Shown here piece by piece: positions 56,105 through 64,000 of a stretch of DNA of 64,000 nucleotides. The notes beneath the pieces are model-generated. The model was not told the DNA's origin, made no database searches, and worked only from the letters and a program-made list of their open reading frames with translations. Source of the stretch: Incurvaria masculella. Taxonomy: Eukaryota; Arthropoda; Insecta; Lepidoptera; Incurvariidae. Positions within the stretch are counted from its first letter, which is position 1, and every line of letters starts with the position of its first letter. The stretch is from NCBI GenBank assembly GCA_946894095.1, contig OX335652.1:15089001-15153000 (forward strand). Reading direction: 5' to 3'. The translations under genes and the position numbers were made by a program.

Positions 56105-56392
56105 AACCAGTCAAGTGCGAGTCGGACTCGCACACGAAGGGTTCCGTACCATTGTGCAAGATTTAACATAATAAAATTATGATTATTTTTTATCGGCCGC
56201 CCTTAAATGTTTATTACTTTTTAATTTTACATATTTCTTGTTATAGCGCCAAATAAATAAACACCTGTGAAAATTTCCACTGGTTATTACGGTTCATGAG
56301 ATACGGTCCTGTGACAGACGGATGGACGGACGGACAGCGAAGGTTTAGTAATAGGCTTCCGTTGGCATCATTTGGGTACGCAACCCTAAAAA
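56102..56392 (+). mobile_element. MINE-like element, copy 15 (complete)
   Basis: The head palindrome GTGCGAGTCGGACTCGCAC is intact. The tract is short (GACGGATGGACGGACGG). The tail hairpin has two mismatches. It abuts the poly(A) of the SINE. Confidence 0.93.
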
Positions 56393-57021
56393 GGTAGCAG
56401 ATACCGATGTTTTGAAAACTTTTAATTTTTGTAATATTTCCCTTATACTATTTAAAAATACCAACGCAACGTACATAGACGACTCTGAAATACTTCTCCA
56501 GACCTCTAAAAAAGGTCCCAAATGCCGCAAAACTGTTCGTTAAATTGCGCCCTTCTTTGCAAACAGAAGGAACATAGGCAAAGCTAATAGAACCCATTTT
56601 CAAGTAAAACAAAGTCAATATTCCTTTCTTCGATTGCCGCGCTTTTCATTATGAAAGGGTTCGTTTCGAAAATGTTCTTCTTTACTGCTGACTTGGTGAA
56701 TAGATATGTACAGCGGACTTCAATATTTACACAGTTGAGATTAATACCAGTCGCCTTGAAGGCTGATTATTAAAATCGTAACGGGTTCTTTACACTGCTA
56801 ATGGATTTCGTGTGAAGGCTTTTAAGGCCTGCGGCACACGCCGATTTTGAATTGTTCTTGCATGAAAATGTATGCAATGTTTACTAATACTTTTTTTATT
56901 TTGATACTGAATTATCCGGAACTAATGAATTTTGCGATGCAGTATTGCCCAGAAAAAAACCTATAGCACAAATTCATTTAAAGTTTGACGCCTAAAGGAA
57001 TCCGAACTACGAAAAACTCCA
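56393..57021. other. Non-coding stretch
   Basis: Nothing recognised. Confidence 0.45.
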
Positions 57022-57495
57022 TCTTTCGTGGTTTGCATTCTACGTAAAACTGTGTAGGTCCCCTTCCTTATTTTCAAGTTGGTGGAATCCCAATCCGCTC
57101 GGATTGGTATCAACGCATTGAATTAACGACAGTAGAAGCGAAAATGAAAATTCTCCGTATTTTCATCCTTCAGTTCTATGTAGCCGAGCTAATAAGTAAG
57201 GTCCGGGGGGCGCATTCAGGTAAGACTGAGTTTGAACTCGTCGCTAAATATCAACTTAAATAGTTCATGTTTCCACACTTCTTGAACATCATTTTAGTTT
57301 AAATAGTAAAAATCTAGTTTTTCCTATAAATACGTTGGAAATAAAAATGACAATTCCGTTATTTAAATTATAATATATTTCCTAGCTATTTTTAGGTTAA
57401 CTCAATCCCGAACTCGAACTCACTCTTACCTGAATGGGTCCCCAGGCCCTTGTTCTGATACGGTGTGTTGGACTCATTTCTTGGCATTAGGTATG
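57022..57495 (+). mobile_element. SINE-A, split by a small MITE
   Basis: The body 57022-57204 (CTACGTAAAACTGTG to AAGTAAGGTCC) resumes at about 57445 with ACGGTGTGTTGGACTC. An inverted-repeat element lies between. The head is missing. Confidence 0.65.
57205..57444. mobile_element. MITE with CATTCAGGTAAGA ends, nested in SINE-A
   Basis: GCGCATTCAGGTAAGACTGAG at the left is inverse to CTCACTCTTACCTGAATGGG at the right, with about 27 bp of terminal inverted repeat. It is single-copy in the window and has no coding capacity. Confidence 0.75.
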
Positions 57496-58178
57496 TTAGG
57501 CGGTTAGCGGAGAAATAAAATATATTAAATAATTCCTTGAAACGGTTATGGAATGTATCTGAAAAGCTTTGATAGACAGACGGATCTATTTATAAAATTG
57601 TGTCTCAGACATTTATTTTCAATTCATAAAAAAATGAATCTCATTATAACTGAACGGTGTATCGCAGGCTTTACGGGTTTCCGTGCCGAGGTGCCAGAGA
57701 TTTGACGTGTTTGTCCTAACCCGCTGGGCCCGAACCGGGCGGCAGAGGGGTGTTCGGGGAGAGGGGGACGGGGTCACCAATAACTGTAATTAGCTGCACG
57801 GACCTACACAAATGCAAAATCATCCTAATCATGGAGCGATAGCTACACTACAGGCAACGATTGTTGGGACACAGTGCGTGAGAAATCGAATTAATGGTGG
57901 TCCTAATAAAAATATTAGTGTAGCGATTGCCTTTCTGGTTGAAATGTAGAAACTTTATCTGCATTACTAATACATATGTTTACCTTCATTATTACTCATC
58001 ACTCAGGACAGCAAAAAAAAATACTGGAGTAATAGCGATGTTACAAATGTTTAGTAAGACTGTATAATATATGTAAATTTTTTAGTTTTATAGATAATTT
58101 TAACAATAACATTTTAGTCATCCTAATTCCAAGATCTTTACTAATATTTTATTTTATTTTTATAAATTTTCTTTTCAG
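57496..58178. other. Non-coding stretch with a GC-rich patch
   Basis: 57660-57780 is GC-rich (CCCGAACCGGGCGGCAGAGG). The rest is AT-rich. It ends in a strong pyrimidine-rich acceptor-like site (TTTTCTTTTCAG to 58178). Confidence 0.4.
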
Positions 58179-58322
58179 GAAATGTATCAGCGGAATTCAA
58201 ACGGATTACATGGACAGAAAGACAAAGAAGTATCACCCTTTTGGACAAGGTTTGGACGAGTTTTGTTGCCATTTTACAATTTGAGAAATGGAACCCGGAA
58301 ATGTATACAATTTACTCCCTAA
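58179..58322 (+). CDS. Candidate terminal exon, unrecognised
   Basis: After the acceptor-like TTTTCTTTTCAG the frame starting at 58179 is open for 47 codons to TAA (58320-58322), including KDKEVSPFWTRFGR and ending KCIQFTP. The other two frames are also open for 35-50 codons, so openness alone is weak evidence. No poly(A) signal is close by. If real, its upstream exons are not identified in the window. Confidence 0.2.
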   Translation, partial: EMYQRNSNGLHGQKDKEVSPFWTRFGRVLLPFYNLRNGTRKCIQFTP

Positions 58323-59250
58323 TATATTGAAAGTATCTTGGCAAATATTTAGAACTAGACATACCATGTGGGACTTACGACGTTTGTCTAACTATTACCC
58401 TAGACATATAATGAAACATATATTTTGTCTACAATTATAATAATATTATATTAAATATATTATATTATATTTAACAAGAAGTGTCCCATGTTATATTGAC
58501 CGTCAGTGTACAGAATTAAGTCGCCGGTCTACTTGAGTCACGATACTCTGAGGCTGTTATTAACCTGTCCGCTAATGTAGGGTCACGTCACCGCCCATTA
58601 GTAGATCAAACTCAAATATTTAGATCACCTTTGGAGTTATAGGGCATTTCAGGTGATTGAGCCCTAACTTATATCGATGACATACAGTTGTTAGTTGGGG
58701 GAAAACATCATAATCTTCAAAAATCACAAGATCAAAAACCAATAGAGACCAAAACTCTTACGGAAATGTTCAATAGGGTTTTTTATGATAAACTGGTATG
58801 GGTGTCTGCTCAGACGGTGCTCAAAAAAGCCAAAAATCCCTCGCCTCGCGAAACCAAGCTCAGCTAGGCAGGTAAGATTAGGTTAAATTTTGTGTTTTCC
58901 AGACTTAAAAAAATACGTCAACAATGTTTTGGTTAGATGTTATTTATAACTTTAAAATTAAGTGATATGAGAACAACCATTCGGTTGGGATCACATGATC
59001 TACTAAAAGCTTAAGGGTAGATTTATCTTAAGCTAAGTTTAATTCAGAATAAAAGGAAGGGTGTGTCAGGTACAGAAACACTGTTTATGTAAATCATAAT
59101 AGCATTCGTTAAATTTGCCAGATAGTTTTAATTATAAATGATTCAGCAACTGGTGCGAGACTCTTTGGCGGTCCCTTTTTTACCCGGTGTTGTGGCTGCG
59201 GTCATACGGTCTTTTTTTAACACATTACACGAATAATATAATATATTTGT
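58323..59250. other. Non-coding stretch
   Basis: Nothing recognised. 58435-58475 is an AT-only run. Confidence 0.5.
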
Positions 59251-59629
59251 CAGCCTCAGTGGCCCAGTGGGGCGACACTTCGGCGATCGCTCTCCGAAGT
59301 GAAGCAACGCTGGGTCCGGTCTGGTCTTGGATGGGTGACCATTCGACCGTTGAGAGAGGCTGGCCGTGGTTCGGATTCCACGTTAAGCTGTAGGTCCCCT
59401 TCCTTGCTTACTAGGTGGTAGGGTTTATCCCGCCCGGGTTGGTACCATCGCATTGGATGAACGATGGTCGAAGCGGCAATGAAAATTGTCCGTGTTTTCC
59501 ATCCAGTTCAATGTAGCCGTGCAATATAAGGAAGGTCCTGGCATGGCACCTAGTTCCCATGTGGTGTGTTGGGCTAATACCATGACAGAACTTGTGGTAT
59601 TAGCCATCCATGTCGTCACAAAAAAAAAT
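59251..59629 (+). mobile_element. SINE-A, full-length 5S-head type, young copy
   Basis: It is the same as 41713-42099 apart from about half a dozen substitutions and a 3-5 bp change before the poly(A). The 5S-like segment is 59294-59340. Confidence 0.92.
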
Positions 59630-60289
59630 AACACACATAACATAACACACAAAAAATATATACTATCTAAAGTTCGAGTTTTGGATTCCCCACAAAACTA
59701 TAACAAGCAAATGTGACCATTTGAAATTCTGTCAGTCTGAATAATTTTAAGTTCCCTAACCAAGCTTAAGAATCAGAAGACATACTGAAGCCAATTTCGT
59801 CGTTCGATTCAAAGTGAATTTACATTTGTTTATTTTTCGGAGTTGCCTTAAGACCTTAAGCTGTTCGTTATTCGCCCGCCCTTACCCCCGCACTAGCCCA
59901 GGAAACGTCGGCTGGGAAATCCCGCTTTATTTTTATCGTGGATTTTATTTACGGCTTACGCGAACGGAGTAAATAAAGCTGTGGAATTCGCTCTGAAAGA
60001 CGATGGATCCGGAATATGCTTACGGATGTACGAAAAACACGATTCGTACTTTGAATGGTCTGCCCGGATCGAATTTACATGCTCAGATTGGTGTGTCCTT
60101 CGGTTAGCGGATGAAGTAACGATATGAATGTGATACGTATAAAGAATCGACCGTGAAGCAAGGACATATCAATTAAAGACTTCTAGAAATATGTGACCTG
60201 TAAAAGCACTATTTTATCAATATATACTAATAGTTAAAAAAAAACTTCGTACAAAAAAGTACATTTCCCAAAGCCATACCGTTTTTCGT
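59630..60289. other. Mostly non-coding; one arm of the tRNA-core inverted-repeat family
   Basis: 60139-60195 contains AATCGACCGTGAAGCAAGGAC and ATCAATTAAAGA, matching the left arm at 7756-7795. Nothing else recognised. Confidence 0.5.
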
Positions 60290-60484
60290 TCGTTGTTCGG
60301 ATTTCACGTAAAACTGTGGTTCCCCCTTCCTTACAAGCTACGTGGTAGGGATAATCCCGCCCGCATTGGTACCATCGCATTTTATTAGCAATTTTCGAAG
60401 CGGAACTAAAATTATCCGAGTTTTTCATCAAGTACAATGTAGTCGTTTAATATAAGGAAGGTCTTTGCACGGCACCTAGATCAT
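60290..60484 (+). mobile_element. SINE-A body fragment
   Basis: GTTCGGATTTCACGTAAAACTG, TAATCCCGCCCGCATTGG and AAGGAAGGTCTTTGCACGGC are in order. Head and tail are missing. Confidence 0.78.
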
Positions 60485-60946
60485 CAAATAAAGATTATCC
60501 AATAGATTATTTCATGATTTACTCATTATTTAAATTACATGGTTGAAATTAGTGCCAATATAAAAAAAATGCTGTCACTTCCAATTAAAATGCGTGGAAT
60601 TTTGACATTATAAATACCCCTAGATTAACTGAACCGTCATTCTCGCATAATACGCTCAGTGATTATGTAATTGAATCGAAATCAACCTCCGACCCAATAA
60701 ATAAATGCGACATAAATATCCAGGCAGCCACGTCGCGCTGTCACAGTGACACGTCGCCATAAATATCAATTGCTGCCGCCAACAACGGGAGCTATCAAAA
60801 TACAATTAATAAAAGTTGAGCGTCGTTCTAGCGCAGGCGCAGTGCATAGTCTTTGGAGATAAATTTCTGTAGACCGAACTACAAATACAATACGTACCAC
60901 AATGTCCGCAGACATTGGTTGACCTACTCGCGTCGCGCGGCTAAGC
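60485..60946. other. Non-coding stretch
   Basis: Nothing recognised. Confidence 0.45.
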
Positions 60947-61186
60947 CCGGCGCAGTGCGATTACGAAGCACGAATCGGGGGAGGTTGGTTGCATCTGACA
61001 GCTATTGCGATTGCGAAATAGAAGCACCGGCAACAGTATTGCGATTACGAAGCGCCAAATGAGGTGTATGTGCGGTTAGTACCCCAAAACTGACATATTT
61101 TGTACTCAAAAGCCGTCAGTTTGCTGTCAATTTGGGGTAGGTGCGGCACCTATACCTCATGCCGCGCTTCGTAATCGCACTGCCGG
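60947..61186. mobile_element. MITE with GGCAGTGCGATTACGAAG ends, copy 2
   Basis: It is the inverse of copy 1 at 46786, with GCAGTGCGATTACGAAGCA at the left and CTTCGTAATCGCACTGCCGG at the right, plus internal copies of the motif. Its right end runs directly into the next MITE. Confidence 0.85.
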
Positions 61187-61338
61187 TTGCACGAAGAGAC
61201 GGCCGAGTTAATCAATGTTCAAAAACGTCACTTTTAGTGATCCGCATAGAGTTCCTTCCATACTGTCAACAGAAAGTGACGTGTTTGATCAGACGTTGAC
61301 GTTGATTTTGTTTTTTTGTCCTTTCGTGCACTCGGCCC
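61182..61338. mobile_element. PIF/Harbinger-like MITE, copy 2
   Basis: CCGGTTGCACGAAGAGACGGC to TTTCGTGCACTCGGCCC is collinear with 31103-31250. The left TTA and the first bases are lost at the junction with the preceding MITE. Confidence 0.75.
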
Positions 61339-61640
61339 TAAGCCTTGTCTGTGACCAGCGAGCATGGAGAGGATAGTTATTTTATGCTCTCGCTACAGGT
61401 TGGTATTACCTATACGCTATAGTATTTGTATTGGATAAAAAGATATCAATGAAACTTTTTCCGTGTGGTATATTAATATAATATTGTTTTATAATATAAA
61501 CAAATGATTAATTTAATAACATACCCCAATTGCATTTTCTAAACCAATATATTATTACTACGCATTTATAAATTGGCAAGATCAGATATTACAAGAAAAA
61601 TGGAGAAAAAATATTTTACAATTTGGAAAGATACTACAAG
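61339..61640. other. AT-rich non-coding stretch
   Basis: Nothing recognised. Confidence 0.45.
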
Positions 61641-61931
61641 AAAAACCGGTCAAATGTGAGTCGGACTCGCACACGAAGGGTTCTGTACTATCGTACAAAA
61701 TTTAACATAACAACATCACATTTTTTGTATGCCCCCCCCCCCTTTATTTCTCATTTTTTTTTTAATTTTACCTATTTGTTGTTATAGCGGCAAAATAAAT
61801 ACACACTGTGAAAATTGCAGCTGCCTACCTTACGGTTCATGAGATTCAGCCCTGTGACAGACGGACGGACGGACAGCGGAGGCTTATTAATAGGGTTCCG
61901 TTGGCACCCTTTGGGTACGGAACCCTAAAAA
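61641..61931 (+). mobile_element. MINE-like element, copy 16 (complete)
   Basis: The head palindrome has one mismatch (GTGAGTCGGACTCGCAC). It has a C-run at 61732-61742, the mid-block, a short ACGG tract and an intact tail hairpin. Confidence 0.94.
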
Positions 61932-62790
61932 TAAAAAATAAATGTTGCCAAGGTTGTATCAGATTTCAACTACATATTTAAAAAAATATCTAACCAGAAA
62001 GTACCCAAATAACCCAGAAATTCAGGATTATTATCATGATATTGTAACAGGCCTTCAGCCTTTACACATTTCAAAAAGTGATGTTCTAAAAAAGTGTCAC
62101 TTAGCAACGGTTGTTAGAGAAGTATGAAAACTACATCCACTAAAAGTATTATTTTGCTCAATCCGAATTCTTTTCCTTACAATATCCAAATTCGTTCAGG
62201 TATTTAAAAGTTACGATAGAGTATAAAAACTCACAGCACACCTTTTTGGGTAGTATTTTAAATGAAAGATAGGTGAAGTACTCGGTCGTGAAAATGAAAG
62301 CCAATAGGATCTGATCTATTTGCTTGGAAGAGCCTCTTAAAAAGTTGATTTCTTTTCTTGGAACACTTTGAAAATCGAGATATTTTAATATTACCTACGA
62401 CTTCACTTATCACAGAGATATTTCGAATTCCAAGTAACCATTTAAATACAAATTATCGGTGACTTTAATTTCATGCCCTTTTAATCTCAAAGTTCGCATC
62501 TCGACGCTGACAGGTCTTAAGCTATTTTTTATTTGAAATGAATGAAATTCCGCTTTCTCTTGGGGAAAATCTTTTCAAAAGCTTCAGTCTGCTGCGGTGC
62601 GCCGGAGATGACGTAGGGTTGTTGTTTATGTGTAATGTGAAACCACACTTCGAATTTATTAGTTAGTATTTGTTATTATAGTAAGTTATGTTATGTACTT
62701 TAGCCTAACATTTACTACAAATTTCATCATATACTTATTATTGTTCCTTGTTCAAGTCAAGTAGTATGCTAATAAATACTAATATTTTAA
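61932..62790. other. AT-rich non-coding stretch
   Basis: A + frame at 61942-62127 (KYPNNPEIQDYYHD) has no recognisable family. Nothing else noted. Confidence 0.4.
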
Positions 62791-62794
62791 ATGC

Positions 62795-63032
62795 GAAAAG
62801 TAACTCCGTTATTTAAAAATTAAAATTAAAATTTTAAATTAATTTCGGTATAGAGACAGTCTGAACCTAATTGAAGGACATAGGCTATCTTTTGTGGAGA
62901 AAATTAAGTTCGAAGGGGGTAAAATAGAGGATGAAAATTTGTATAGGGAACTCATTTGTCCAGGAAATAATTCAGGTCGACATTAGTTCAAAACGGCATT
63001 GACCCGAGCGAAGCCGGATACCTCAGATGGGA
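62795..63032 (+). mobile_element. Lep1-like Helitron 3' portion, copy 3
   Basis: TTTCGGTATAGAGACAGTCTG, AAGGACATAGG, then GGCATTGACCCGAGCGAAGCC and ATACCTCAG are collinear with 19696-19925. Confidence 0.6.
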
Positions 63033-63416
63033 TCTTATACATTTAATAGGTAAATAATGTAGACACACTTTTCAAAATTGGGGGAGAAATTGTAAACTAA
63101 AGATAAAAACATATATACATGTTTAATCTTTTTCTAGGCGACGTGTCTGTCTATAAAATACGTTCACGCAAGTTCAATTAAGCCTTTCTGTTAGGTGTGA
63201 TCACAGAATAAAAATACAAAGAGAAATTACATGTGGTCGTAACGCGCGTCGCCACCGTATTGACAAATGGTGCACATAATCGTATGGGAAGCCAGGACCG
63301 CGCCTCCTAGCTACAGAGTCCAAACATCGCTAAGGAAGATGCCAAAGACTCTATGATAACGAGTAATCAAACGGACTTGGCTATCCGAGAGGTATAAATA
63401 TGTGTATTAAGGCGGC
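63033..63416. other. Non-coding stretch
   Basis: Nothing recognised. Confidence 0.45.
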
Positions 63417-63942
63417 CTAACCCGGCGGGACTAACTCATTCGCGGGCACTGTACAAAACCGTGCTGTTGCGCTCTGGTGCCATCTCTGTTTCAAAGAAAA
63501 AGACAGGCTCCGTGATGAGGAAGATGCAAAATGTCCATAAAAAAGACAATGTATGATTTGGTAAGATTTAGGAAAATTTTGATTTCAAAACGACTTATAG
63601 CTAAAAGTAAACCACGACCGCTGTGATCTAAAAATCTAAAAATCTAAAAACCAAATAGATTATAAATCTTGATTGTGTGATGACTAATCTTTTTAAGATT
63701 TTCTTACTTTATCATTGCGTAATAAACCACCAAAGTTATTGTATAAAACGCGCGAAAAATTCGAACTTTCGGACCTTATAACTTAGAAACCAAACACAAT
63801 TTTGCAATGCCAACGGTCATCAGACATCTAGTTCGATCAAATAAAGCTCTTTTGAGCAAAACTTGGGATCTCTGATAAGAAATTTAAGCGTGTTCTTCTT
63901 TCCCTGTTTGTATGGGGAGTTGAACGGGTTGGGCCACCTTAA
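63417..63942. mobile_element. TTAA-flanked MITE, copy 4 (complete, small deletions)
   Basis: TTAA 63417-63420 and 63939-63942 bound GGCGGCCTAACCCGG ... CGGGTTGGGCCACC. It is about 24 bp shorter than copies 1 and 3 because of internal deletions. Confidence 0.92.
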
Positions 63943-64000
63943 TGGAACGGCCAATAATGGTCAAACGGTAATAATTTTAAACCATAATGCGACAAGTCTG

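Overview
The window looks like a gene-poor, AT-rich stretch of a lepidopteran (moth or butterfly) nuclear genome. The reasons are one insect-style gene with splice-acceptor and poly(A) signals, long non-coding intervals, and several dispersed repeat families of a moth/butterfly type. These include a (GTCY)n/(ACGG)n-bearing element, Lep1-like Helitron ends, TTA- and TTAA-flanked MITEs, and SINEs whose bodies recur throughout. No rRNA or functional tRNA gene, operon, prophage or CRISPR array is visible.

Layout. At 0-2.2 kb lies the only convincing protein gene, a diverged flavin monoamine-oxidase-like protein with a C-terminal membrane anchor. It is read on the + strand and its upstream exons may lie outside the window. 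A 53-bp tandem repeat follows its poly(A) signal. At 3.2-5.6 kb are nested tRNA-derived and second-family SINEs and a dead mariner with an internal deletion, a frameshift and a stop. From 7.7 kb to the end the window is a mosaic of repeats separated by sequence in which I see no gene.

The main repeat families are these. (1) A roughly 290-bp element, called MINE-like here, has a perfect head palindrome, a (ACGG)n tract and a tail hairpin. There are 16 full, truncated or internally deleted copies, eight per strand. (2) SINE-A has a conserved body carried behind either a 5S-rRNA-like head or a tRNA-like head. There are more than 20 copies, two of them nearly identical. (3) SINE-B has a tRNA-like head. 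(4) A roughly 550-bp MITE is flanked by TTAA (four copies). (5) Several smaller terminal-inverted-repeat (TIR) elements are present, including one with an 8-bp target duplication around insect-telomere-like repeats and one whose core is tRNA-like. (6) Lep1-like Helitron 3' ends and LINE reverse-transcriptase remnants also occur.

The parts do not form a pathway. What links them is insertion history. Elements are nested (SINE in MINE, MITE in SINE, SINE in SINE) or abut at A-runs, which lets part of the order of insertion be read. I found no clear new biological system. The strongest leads are the 5S/tRNA head exchange in SINE-A, the tRNA-like core inside an inverted-repeat element, the inverted head-less MINE dimer, and the loss of catalytic residues in the amine-oxidase-like protein. 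All family names are from memory and inspection only, and no database was searched.
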